Source: Arthonia radiata (lineage: Eukaryota; Ascomycota; Arthoniomycetes; Arthoniales; Arthoniaceae). Taken from it: 64,000 nucleotides of DNA. The translations under genes were made by a program, and so were the position numbers. The notes beneath the pieces were generated by a model that saw only the letters and a program-made list of their open reading frames with translations, was not told the origin of the DNA and made no database searches. Position 1 is the first letter of the stretch, and every line of letters begins with the position of its first letter. The stretch covers positions 773,131-837,130 of the forward strand of contig PSQN01000011.1 of the NCBI GenBank assembly GCA_002989075.1, read 5' to 3'. Positions 32,749 to 43,893 of this stretch are shown here, one piece after another.

Positions 32749-33975
32749 GGCCGTGGGGACGAGTGCGGTGGTGAGGATATAAGAGGGACTTATGGGGTTA
32801 TCATGGTTGAAGAGGTAGGTCAGTCAGGCGCTGGCCTGGCTATAATACAGTCAGACAAGGCGGTCTTAGCGGGTGAAGACACGTTGTGGGTCATCGAGGC
32901 TTTCTCGAAGTACGCTGAGCTGGTAACATTACTGCCAGTCGGCCCCAGTCAACCCGCGAAATGCGCCCAAGGCGGCAAGGTCAAAGTTTGTTACCGAAGA
33001 ATCATCTTCTTAAAATCATTGACACATGATACTACACATTGACGTGTCGGTGTTGGCCAAGTGCAGATGACGGGTTCAGAGACATGCCACAGCCGCGCCG
33101 CTTCCGAGTCACCTGGATATTACGCATGCGTTTCAAACGAAATTGTAGACGACACTCTCGCGGATATCCGAACCCTTCATGTATAGCCATTGTGCTCGAA
33201 ACATGTTCATAGGATGTCAACATGCATCTATAAAGTTAGGCGCTGCTTGTCCAGGTTTAACCTGCAAAAGGGTCTCCCACATCCCACCTGCATGCTACGA
33301 GTATTTGAGGCGATGGCAAACCAAATCACCACTCGTCCTGAAGCCACACATCCAACGTAAGCTCACATTGCCCCTGCGAAAGCCGATACTCCGTACTCTG
33401 GGGGCAACAGCACAATAGCTCGGGTGGCAAGATCTCGCTTAACAATTGTGTCTTCCTTTGTCAGCTTGGTAATCACTCGATGGCGCCACCACTCTACCCG
33501 TTGGAAAAAGCTCTTCCCTTTGTATACTGTACATGCTGCAGGCGTTGAAAGTGGGGAGACGAAGCGGTGAAATCCCAGACGAAATGAGATCTGTAGAGTC
33601 ATGAAGATAGAGTGGCAAAAGGTGACCCCCTTACTCCGTTGATATGATGCGGTTCTGACGGGGAAAGGCTCCGAATGAAAAAGCCAACAACGATAGGACG
33701 AAGATTGAGAAATGTAGACTGGTATCTGTAATTGTTGATGGGTTTCTACGCGGCACGGCGGTGAAGGTGGGACTCCTGGCGTCGGTTGTATTCCAGTAGC
33801 TTCGGAGAGAACTACCAGGGGTCTGATCACCTCAAGGTTGGCTCACGACCAGGTCCAATAGGTATCCTAGATGGTGATGTGGACCGTGATCGAGGCATCT
33901 CTGCAGACCGCCAACCAAGTGAGGTAGCAGACATGGAAGGCGTCATGAGGGCAGGGAAGTCGACATGCTGACCAC
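32749..33975. other. Intergenic upstream of the histidine phosphatase
   Basis: About 1.2 kb. It contains a CACGTT at 32880-32885, 132 bp upstream of the phosphatase ATG, and a TATA-like segment (GGATATAAG) near 32776. Nothing else was supported. Confidence 0.35.
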
Positions 33976-35180
33976 TCACCCATCCACCTCCATCTCTCCA
34001 CCGCCCTTCCCCTTCGCCCTCTCCTCCAGTCGCTTCCTCGTCTTCGCGCGTGCCTCCTCGTACCACTTATCCACCGCCTCGTTGCCACCCTCCTTCCACT
34101 TACTGCTCGCCACAGCTCTCACTACCTCCCCAGCAAACCCAATAAAATTGTGCCTCCTCAGTGCATTCTCCCAGGCCCAATCCCTCCGCTTTCTCTCCTC
34201 CCTCTCTAGCCCCTCCTGATCTCCTAATTCTCGACACCGCTCCCGCAGGTCCCTGCACACACCCAGCAGGTTGAACCGAATCTCCGTCTGCGGATACCGC
34301 TCAATCCGCCGCTGCAGTACCGGTATTACCTTCTGCGCAAAGTCCGTGCTCGTGGCGTCGCACTCGCCATGGCTGATCGGATGCGGCTGGAGCCCGTCCA
34401 GCTCGTAGAGCACGCCGTTCGCGGGCGTGTACGCCACGAAATGGAAGACGTCTTCGCGCTCGCTATCCTCGGGCTTTACGGTCTCATCCGCGAACGGGCT
34501 GCTCCGTGCGAACGCATTGTGGATGCGCCGGATCTCCTCGCTGTTGCTCAAGACCTCGCCTCTGAGCTCCGGGTCGAGCGTGGCTGAGAACTCGCGGAAG
34601 GCGCGGAGGGTGTCGCCGACGTCGATGTGCTGTTCTTCCGCTTGCGTGAGGGCGGCTTCGGAAGTTGAGTCTTTGTTGAGAAGGACGGAGAGGAGAGCTT
34701 GAGTACCGCAGGCGTTTTGGATGGTCTGGTGTGCGAAGAAGAGACCGGAGTCGGAGGAAGAGGGGTCGTAGGTCCCGTCGTGAGGTGTATCGGTTTCGGT
34801 ACCGCGGTAGGGAGAGTCGGTGGGGAATTTAAAGAGGAAGATGACGCCGTAGAGGGGTCTGTTCAGCATGAATGTCAGTCCTGCATTAGGCCATTGGTAC
34901 GGGGTTTCTGTAGAGTAATCTGGTGTAGGCTCGAAGTGCTAGTGAACGTACGCCAGCTGAAGTAACGAGTCCGCATCGAGTGATATGAGCTCCTCGAACT
35001 GCACCCCTTTGACGCCTAGGTCTTCGATCATAGACGTGAAGACGCCCTGCGGAAGTTGAGGTCAGCAAGAGCTCGTCCTGCATTGCTTGCTTGTCCTCCA
35101 TTTTGAAGAGAAGAGTCGCAGAGGAATGGCGCACCAACCGCGTCGCTTTCTATAGTGTTCCATCCTGCAGATGCTGACAT
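33976..35180 (-). CDS. UCH2: Ubiquitin C-terminal hydrolase, UCH37/Uch2 type
   Basis: Cysteine protease removing ubiquitin; UCH37 orthologues bind the proteasome lid. Exons are 35180-35139, 35046-34952 and 34858-33976. Donors are GTTGGT and GTACGT; acceptors are CGCAG and AACAG. The product is 339 aa; human UCH37 is 329. Exon 1 gives MSASAGWNTIESDA, joined to GVFTSMIEDLGVKGVQFEEL, the classic UCH start. Exon 3 begins LYGVIFLFKFP. The catalytic Cys is in QNACGTQALLSVLL (about residue 96). The catalytic His is in DVFHFVAYTP (about 187) and the Asp in ELDGLQP (about 202). A C-terminal helical extension (RRHNFIGFAGEVV) corresponds to the ULD-like tail. Ends in a basic/acidic tail. Confidence 0.93.
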
Positions 35181-35562
35181 GTTTGCGTGAGCAGTTTGTC
35201 GAGGATTGCGGAGAGTTTGTAGGAGAAACGATGTCTCGTGAATATCAGAGAAATGACGAAAACGTGTTTGCCCTGCTTTTCAGGCACCCAACCCTTTTTT
35301 ACGCTAGTGATGGCAAGGTGGTGGGTGGTGAAGCAACAACGATACAGCATCCTGCGTCCATGACAGGGATTCCTTCTACATCCTTCAATGCTCAAACGGC
35401 CCGGCGTCTGATATGATTAACAGCAGAACAAGATTGCGACGAAGAATTGGAACTAGTCTCGACGCATTATACTTCCGGATACTGTAGAAAGTACATCCAG
35501 GACATCCTCGCCAGCAAACCCTGCTGACTTCACGATCTTAGTATCCTAGAAATATTCAAGAC
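35181..35562. other. Intergenic spacer
   Basis: About 380 bp between the UCH start and the alkaline phosphatase stop, both on the minus strand. No additional feature was seen. Confidence 0.4.
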
Positions 35563-37865
35563 CTATTTCCAGCCAGTCTCCTTACCATATTGCGTTCCTT
35601 GACCCCACTTGCTACCCCTGCTCCTGCTGTCCGCTCCAGAGCCGCCAACAGCCTGGCTCAATCCCAAGCATTCTGCCATGCCGTAGAAGACGTCGATGCT
35701 GTTAAAGACGCCTCTGAAAAGGTCCTCACATGGCCCGTGAGAGAAGACCGGAACGTCAGTCAAGCTGTGCACGCCTTGTGCGTTGTCGACCGGCAAGGTT
35801 CCGTTGATGATGTACCCCCCTGTTCCGTCCCTAAAATCAGCAAGTCAGCATCGAGCTTCTTGACGCTCGTATACTCTCCAGAGAAGCAAGTCCACTCACT
35901 CAGGATTCACATAATAATCATCCTCCCTGATCTCTTCCGCTGGCGTTCTCGGTCCGCTCTTGACGACAGTGAAATTCTCCCTTGAGTCTGGGCTCGCTCT
36001 CAACCCTTCGAAAAGTGTATACCTTGGATCCCAGTTCGCCGGAAAATGGGCACCATCCGTGTATACGAGCTTCTGATCGAAGGTTCCATCTGGATACGCG
36101 ACGGTGTACTGGCTCTCGCCTGAGTTCTGGTACGTTCCGATCGCATCCCTCTTTTTGCGGTCTGTATTCTGTGCTTGCAGGTACTGCGTGTCAGCTGAGC
36201 CCATGACATCGAAGCCATGCCCGTGGTCGGCAGTAACGAGAACAAGGGTCTCTTCAAGCTGGCCCGTTGACTCAAGGTATGCCATCGTCGCTGCAACTGT
36301 ATCGTCAAGCTCCAGAAGATCACCAAGCGCACGGTCGTAATCGAGAACGTGCATCATCTTGTCGATTGAGGCGGCTTCAGACATGAGAAAGAAGCCTTGA
36401 TCTCCATGGCGTTCCGTGAGAATCTCAAGGGCCTTCAGCGTCATCTCACGCTGGCCTGGCTGATCAGTGGCGTCACCACCTTCGCCGTCGGGGGCGTCTT
36501 CGTTGCCGCTGAGATTGTCGGTGTAGACGTTACGGTCAAGCCATTTGGCGAGGTTGCTCTGAGTGAAGATGCCGAGAGTCTTCTCCGAGGTTGGAGCGGC
36601 GCCAAGCGCGGTGTTATCAAGAACGACGTTGTAGCCTGCGTCGCGAAAGAGCTGGTAGTAGTCTTGACCTTCGAAGCTCTCTTCATTGGGATAGAAGTGC
36701 TCTGCTCCGCCTCCGAGGAGAACATCAGGGCCTGTCCAATTGGTCCACGTGTAGTTTGTCTGGCCTCGCAAAAAGGTGTCTACAACTTGGCCATAAAGGT
36801 CACGATTGCGTGTGTGAGCGGTGAGTGCAGCTGGCGTTGCATCGGCGATGAATGCGGTCGAGACGATACCTACGCCGCCCTGATAGATGCGCTGGAACAG
36901 CTCCGCAATGCTCTCGACTTTGGGGTCATCAAATGGATCCGGCGACGAGTCGGCATACACGCCGAGAGCATTTACGGTGCTTTTGTGTCCGCTATAAAGG
37001 GCGGTTGCGCTGTTGGCAGAGTCGGTGATGAACGAGTCAACAGAGTGCGTCATCTGATGGCCGAGCGTGCTGAACTTATCCAGAGCCATCGTGGTCTGAT
37101 ACTTGCCATTGATGCTCTTGTGTCCAATGAGTCGGGCGGCTTCACACATCAAGTATCAGCTTGAACATACACTAATTCGACGACAAATACTTTCACTTAC
37201 CAGTGATCATGTTTGTGGTCATTCCATCGCCAATGAACAGCACGACATTCTTCGCTCGGCGCGTGGTCGGCACGTCTCGGACGATCCATTGCGCAACAGT
37301 CGTTTCGCCGCCATAGTACGTTAAGGTTGCGGTGTACTCGCCCGGCTCGGTCAGGTTTAGCCTTCTGTAGGCCGTGCCCGCTGCATTAACAACCACAGGC
37401 GTCTCGGCATCGCGTGCAAAGAGATCTAGGGCTTGCAGTGAGCAGCGAGGACGACCAACTGATCGAGTGGATTGCTGTACCCTCGTAGTAATCAAAGCTC
37501 CATGTGTCTACAGGGGGCTCTTCGATACCAAAGAACTTGGTGGCTGGCTGTGGGGCGTCTCCTTCCCTGGCAAGAGTGAAGGTGAACTTCTCGTCAGGGA
37601 CACCATCTGCGGCCGCCTCGCTCCCATTGACGGGGCCATGAACCTCAAGCCGAATATCGAAGAGTGCACCTGGCAAGAACTCGGCCTGGGAGGGAGTGTT
37701 TAGTTTGTCATGAGGCTACTGTCGAGGGGGCTACTTAAGTACCTGATCAGGCGGGAAAATACATCCGAGTGTAGGACAAGCACCCAAACGCTGGTAGGTC
37801 TGCGCTTGGACAGTCGCAAAAGCTGTTAATACCAGCGACGCACGAAGAAGAGCTCCGACACCCAT
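35563..37865 (-). CDS. Secreted alkaline phosphatase
   Basis: Metal-dependent phosphomonoesterase with a signal peptide (MGVGALLRASLVLTAFATVQA), so secreted or routed through the secretory pathway. Five exons: 37865-37743, 37685-37481, 37431-37201, 37139-35900, 35830-35563. Introns are 57, 49, 60 and 69 bp, with donors GTACTT, GTACAG, GTAAGT and GTGAGT. The product is 688 aa. The N-terminal 110 residues form a beta-rich domain. The catalytic core starts at VVLFIGDGMTTNM (first metal-binding Asp). The nucleophile Ser is in FITDSANSATA (about residue 227), and later metal ligands are in VTADHGHGFD and DGAHFP. The last exon supplies VPVFSHGPC, another metal-site block. Multiple N-glycosylation sequons fit secretion. 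CACGTG boxes lie upstream. Confidence 0.93.
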
Positions 37866-38967
37866 GTTCGGGGACCGTGAGGGATGCCACGCTGCGCCAT
37901 TGCAAAGGGCGCATTTTGTCTTTTTGAAGCAGCAGTGCCATCATCTTGATCAGGAAGGAGACTGCCAGACAATAAGAGCAGTCAACGCATATTTCATGTA
38001 TCACACGAACAGCCCTTGCAAGATCGAATAGCTGCAGAACTTGACTGCACGTGGAAGCGTTTGCCAAGCCGCCCAGATGCGTCCACACCCAAGTTGGCAG
38101 TGGCGCGAGGGGGAAGTGCTTGGCTTCAATGCATTGAGCAGGGATGGACAAGTCGATGAAGATATCAAGGTGATTCTGCCCATGTAAAGCTGTCAGATTA
38201 TTCTGTGCTGATAATGTGATGCGAGTGACGCCGTTGTCCTGTTGGTTACAGCCATCCCTTACCGAACCCTATGCGCTATGCGACAGGAGGAAGAACTCCG
38301 CTCCGGCCGAACCATGATCCTGATTGAATGATAGACTGTCCCAGAAAAACCTTGAGAATACAATAGTAATGCCCGCGCTAAGTTAATGAGGTAAGCAGAG
38401 TGCAAAAGTAGCTGACACGATGGCGAGTTAAAATTGGCGGCCTGTCGTGAGATCGCTAAGGAATGCGCAAGAGCTCATCGGATATATTCTTGCACATCAC
38501 ATTGCCACCACTTTCCGTTGGCCAAGCAATATGTTTTCCAGCCGGCCAGTATTGAAGCAGGTGGCCACGTGGTGGATCCAAGATCGACCATGTCCGCACC
38601 TGCGGCAAGCTGGCCCCGCCACGGAGTACTGCAATGCATCCGGCGAACTCGTGTTGCGGACGGCATGACCGCATCTAGCGGAGCCATTTGCGTCAATTGC
38701 GGGTCAACGTCGATCTCTTAAAAGTTAAGACGAGCGAAACGGTAGTAGTGTAAGGCGTTTTTGTAGGTATCTGTTCCGCATCGGGCACTCCGCAAATGGT
38801 AAATGTTGTCGCGCAGAACCATGGCCACAATACGGATAAGCGTCTCATTGCTATCGACGGGAGCTCGGTCCCGGGCCTGAAGGGTCGTAGGGGCCGTATT
38901 GCGGGTGCGCATAGCTGCCGGACCTGTGATCCATCATCTTAGCCTCAAATTCTATCTTGCACTTGCG
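37866..38967. promoter_or_regulatory. Alkaline phosphatase upstream region with two CACGTG boxes
   Basis: About 1.1 kb between the alkaline phosphatase start and the stop of the Zn2Cys6 gene. CACGTG occurs at 38048-38053, 183 bp upstream of the phosphatase ATG, and again at 38566-38571. This is the Pho4/NUC-1 core and also that of Cbf1-type factors. Similar boxes also occur elsewhere in the window (for example 47267-47272), so function is only suggested. No gene was seen. Confidence 0.4.
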
Positions 38968-40819
38968 TCATGTCCACAGCTCTTGGCCAGGCGCTCTGAG
39001 AGGGAGAGTAACGAACCCGCCTGGCATCTCCATGTTCTCAAATCCCATGTCTTCCGGTTCCATCGAGAGCGGTATGCTCATCGAAGCATTGTAGTCCTGC
39101 GGCGGGTCGCTCGCGAGCGTCGGTACGTCGAGGTACATTGAGCCGCTTGTTGAAGAGGCTCTGCTGGCGGCATCACCGGGTCGACTGCCGGGCACAGGCG
39201 TAAATCCAGGGCTGCGTTCTGCGCTCATGCCGTGGCTTTCAATGCTGTAGAGCTGCTCGCGGAAGCCTTCGAAGCTCTGGGACGATTCCGACAGCTCGGA
39301 GCTGCGCCTCTCGAGCCTGCGGTTCTGAAAGGCTGCTAGAGCCTGTCGTGGAAATTGGAGGAGAGTCGACTGCATGCGTAGTGTTTCGTCTCTTGGACTG
39401 CCAGCTAATTGCCTCTCGAAGACAGTCAGTATCTCTTGAAGTGGTGTTTCTGAGATGCCAGAGCAGAACGGTCGTGCCACATTCGGAAAGAGAGTCTCCA
39501 TCTGTAATGCCACTGCGTAGTAATAAGCGAGGACGATCAAGGTGACAAAGTCTCTTGCGGGATTTCTGAGTGATACTACTGGCACGTAGAATAGCCATTT
39601 ACGCAGCGCATAGAGGTGATTGAATTGTTCTTGTGCACTGTACGCTGGCCGGACCCCAAGTAGACGCCGGACGTAATCTTTAAGCTGTTCAACAAATCGA
39701 ATATCCTGGCCACGACCGGCGAGATATGGTATGAAGGTATCGCACGCTGCGAGACAGTGTTGAAGAATGGTCACGTAATGACTGTAGAACTCATCGGAGA
39801 CGGGAAGGCGCTGTGAGGTTGGAAAGTGTTGAGGGATGTTGCCGTCCTCCTGTTCGATGACGTGAGGGATCGTGGATTCGGACGGGCTCTCTTTCATTGT
39901 ATTGACAACCTGTATAAGTGGTCAGAAGTATGGTTTGAGACATTCTTGATAAAAGTCTTACCGTTCGAATTCCGGCTGTCAGAGACGCCCAGCTTCGCCT
40001 GTAAGATTGTGAGTCGTCATTTTGGCATACATAGCGGCAGGTCATGTATACCAGTCATTAGCTTGCCACGCCAACAGCCGCGAGGCCAGAAGCACTGCAT
40101 CAGCATTATCCCTCGAGAAGTTATTGATAGCTTGATGCAAGCCGCGCAATGCGACGCCGCCGTAATAGTATGCTAACCCCTTTGCATCGACTGATCCAGT
40201 CTCAAACGCAAGTGAGAATGCCGTAAAAGCAAAGCCCGCATGCATAAGGAAGGGGTGTAGCTGGGCAGCCGCCAAGCCTCTGTTTGATCGTCAGGATTCA
40301 TTTCTCAAACACGAGGGGCGTCTGACACGGACGCCATCTTCCCAGGGGCTGAATGGAAAGCCGACATACTGTGAAAAGGTGTTCGTCCAGATGGTGTGTT
40401 GTTTTGATTCGCCCGATTGACCGGCGGTTAGGATATAGTGCAGTAGTCGCAGATCATTGGCCGAAAAGTCGATGAGTTGCTCGTTCAGGTCAATGCTCAC
40501 GTTTTTGACTCGAGCAACGCGTGTACGTTGCCATTCGCTAACTGCTTCTTCTACCTCTGTCGTTCCTACAAACCCCGAGGTCGTGGGAGGTCCAGGCAGG
40601 TCTTCCGATGGAGAAGCGTCCATGTAGTCACAGCGGACATGGTGCTTTGTGCAATTTCGACTGTGAATTTAGCAACTAAACGCGGATCATGGGAAGGGTT
40701 TTAACTCACCATTGAGGGTATGATTCATCACACCTAATGTGACGTTTTTTGCAGGTCTTGCATCCTTTTCGTGACTTCGTATGACTTCGTCTTGACGTGC
40801 CACTTGCCGATGATGACAT
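38968..40819 (-). CDS. Zn2Cys6 transcription factor
   Basis: Fungal binuclear zinc-cluster regulator. Five exons: 40819-40710, 40660-40370, 40279-40052, 39998-39962 and 39909-38968. Introns are 49, 90, 53 and 52 bp; all use GT donors (GTGAGT, GTATGT, GTATAC, GTAAGA) and CAG acceptors. The product is 535 aa. The zinc cluster reads Cx2Cx6Cx6Cx2Cx6C at residues 20-47 (KGCKTCKKRHIRC...PQCRNCTKHHVRC). Splicing of the first intron restores the fourth Cys. The pattern GCKTCKKRHIRCDE with HHVRCDY resembles the Upc2/sterol-regulator-like subgroup. A central region (LMHAGFAFTAFSLAFETG, YYYGGVALRGLHQAINNF) matches the fungal specific regulatory domain type of that subgroup. The C-terminus is acidic with Met-rich stretches. 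Target genes unknown. Confidence 0.92.
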
Positions 40820-43800
40820 ATTTTCTTCCGCGCTTCGTCGTCCTCACTTACTTCGAATGCTCTTTCACCCAGGAGGATAAGGCCTGAGGACTCAACAAGG
40901 CACCGATGGTAGTCGAAGTGAACTTTGCGCCTTAACCGTGCAAGTCCCGAGATTGACCGAGTGCGATTTTTCCTGGCTCTCGTCGTACAAGTAATGCTCG
41001 GATTCTCACGATGTGGTTTGATTAGTCCGGCGACAGACCCTTGGTTGTATCAATCAGAGTCTAAACGAAGCCACCGCAAGGCGACGAGTTTGCTGCTTGT
41101 ACAAGGACTAGCAGTGTTTGGTGAAGTAGACAGAATGCAGATATTCGAGCAAGGTCAAGCTGCAATGCTTTGGATGTCTAATCCTCTTTTTAAGTGTCGA
41201 TGCCCATTGCAAGTTGGAGAGATAACCTTTTGTAAAGTTCAGCTGTCAAACGACGCAACGGGTTACTCGTGCCTAAGGAACAATTGTCGAATCCGTGAAC
41301 ACGAGCAAGATGAGCAAAAGAGATCAAAGTCAGAGCTTCACAATGTCTATATTCGGGATGTCTGTGCACCCACGTTGGAAGGCATGAACGATTGGAATGG
41401 TGCTTGGGGCGGATCAGCTTGTCCATTTTGATCGTAGGTGCGAATAATAGATGCAGCAGAGAAGTAGAGCCGAGTCAGATTAGGAAAGGTCGGGATGGAA
41501 GGTGTCAAGAAGGGTCCTAGCAGCGCTGAGGTTAAGCGGGTTGAACACGATGAACGTTCGGTTGCATTGAGGTTGCGCCTGTACCGTCTGAGGCAAAGGA
41601 GACCGCGCCAAGCGTGTAGGTGAAGGAAGCGGTATCTAGCAATTGCCCCAGATCGGCCGAGTGCTTATTGAGGCACGTAGGCGCGTGGTACGGAATAGCG
41701 TACCAATCAAGGAGGAGATGGCGCTTATGACTAGAGCGAGATGGCTTGAAGCTGAGCCAGAGCGCGACAAGCAGAGCAATGACAGTTTAGCAGAGCCGTG
41801 CCTTCATCAGCGAATCCTTGCATGAAGGCAATGGGCCGTCGGGCCGTCAAAGAGCTGCCATGCGAGACTGGACATCGGCGACGTGATAGAGTTGCATTGG
41901 GCAGGGCGCGGACCGGAAACAACCGACCTCCATCCGGGCAAGCGAAAGACGCGGAGGCAAGGAAGAATAATAGATGTTGCGCTATTAAGAAATTGAGAAG
42001 TATGAAAAGCTGTGAAAGGAAGATTTGGGTGAGTCAAGATCGCGCGTGTGGTCTAAATCGGGACCTCGTATTTCTGTATTACTAGCACATGCTAGTCCCT
42101 ATCTGGGAACTAGCGTACAGGCTCATTTGAACCCTCAGTAAGCTTTGCCTACAAACATTTCACCATTTGTTCTTCGGAGCTTCCGATATAGCAACCCATA
42201 CACTCTTGAATGAATATGCCTCAAGAGACAAATCACGTCATGCGCGTCAGGCGTCTATGCACGACTGTGTAGACAGACTGTCCTTACCACGCCCTGCGCT
42301 TTGTTACTAAGCATGTCCTACCATGATCACTGATGCGCTACATGGTCGAGCAAGTCATTCAGCCTCACCGCCACACGTGCTTACCCCGTCACCCTGGCCT
42401 CTTACGAACTGCGTACTCTATACCGCGGGCGGCGGCGCTGTAACGGCACGAGGGTCGATCAAGAATCTCACCACGTGGCTGAACGGTACCTGAGCGGCAA
42501 GGGTCGATCTTGCGCGCCTGCAGCTGCAGATGCCACGGCAGCATTATGCTTGACAAAGCGCCCTACGTTCTTCAGCAGGCTGTCCGTACTGTTCAGTGCT
42601 CAGCGCGGCCCGCCGCTGTTCGGAGGGGCTGTGGGAGAGCGACAATGGGCCTTCTGATAGTCGCAATCGTGTCCGGCACCCTTCGCTGAAAGCCGTGCTG
42701 GGCGGTAGATAGTGAGGGGAGTGCTTGAGTCTTGAAGTGAAGTCGAGGCAGAATCAGACGAGCCAGACTTTGCATCTGTATTTTAGTGATATCAATTGCC
42801 TAGGCGGGTTAGCAGGGATTGTGCCAGGGTTTTACCGATGTCTGGTTGTGAGAGAGTAGTGCCCACAATTCTAGTACAGACCTGTGTATCTAGATTCGTT
42901 TCCGGGCTCCGCTGTTGGCTGATTACTTTTCCGGGTTGCCGCAACAGGCAAAGGAAAGACTAGAAGTATCCGGCGTTACTGGCGTACCATCGGCGTCCCA
43001 AGATGGATCCATACAGCGACCCCGAATCCTACGACCGAGCTTGGAACACCGCGGACGATAAGTCCGAACCAGAGACCATTTCCATCAGATGACTCGGCTG
43101 GCAAGTGCTTGGTTGACTACATACCGACTTGGGGCAAACGAAATGCTCTTTGCGTCCAGTGTTGGAGAGTGACGGGTCGCGAGCTGTCAGTGAACTCGGG
43201 GTCAGGCCGGGAAAGCGGTAGTGTGCCTCTGGCGTTCACAACGACCGCCGGAAGCCTACAGACCTCCTTGAAGGCCCAGATGCAGTTTTCGTCACCACAA
43301 GCTCTCAAAGCTCTGCTGTCGATCTTCCACAATAGCTCAGAGCCTCCGGTGACGTCGAAGAGCTGAAAAACAGTTGGGAAAAGATGGAAGGAAGCCTTCA
43401 TTATTGATTTTGGCCCCCGCTCCTTCCATATGGTGCTATTTTGAGATGCGCTGGGAAACCTAAATAGTGTTGCGACTTCGCAAAGAGAAGTGCGTCAAAA
43501 GAGAGCATTCTCACTCTTCAACCTTAGCACTACACTCCTTTGTACTGTCATCATCGTCACCTTTCCCCAATCGCCTCGAAATGCAGTGGTGCCCACAGAA
43601 ATAAAACCGACGCTGTTTGAAAGCGTGAACGAGACATCTATCTACAGTGTACCATGGATGATATTTTGCGCCGGCGCTTGGAAATGCTTCATGCAAGAAA
43701 AGTGGTATCGCCGCAAAAACATTTTGTCCTTTTCCTCGTTTCGCCGTCCCGTCATGTTCATTGATTCCTTGATCTCATGTCCCAAAACCTCCTTCCATGC

Positions 43801-43893
43801 GCAGAAATTGCCGTTGCTGCACCGTGCTGGATCTCATCATCACTACCTGCCGAACGCCGCTAGGGGTCAAGGCAAGGAAGGTGCCACGGCGAT
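40820..43893. other. Gene-poor stretch of about 3 kb
   Basis: Between the Zn2Cys6 start and the transportin stop there is no convincing gene. Short frames exist (for example 40925-41431 + and 43117-43401 -) but lack ATG starts or recognisable domains. A short ATG frame at 43003-43092 (MDPYSDPESYDRAW) may be a remnant of a first exon. No transposon ends or terminal repeats were recognised. Confidence 0.4.

Noticed and set aside
40925-41431. 168-codon plus-strand frame
   Set aside because: It begins with TTG, not ATG, in its upstream part; no domain, signal peptide or splice context supports a gene.
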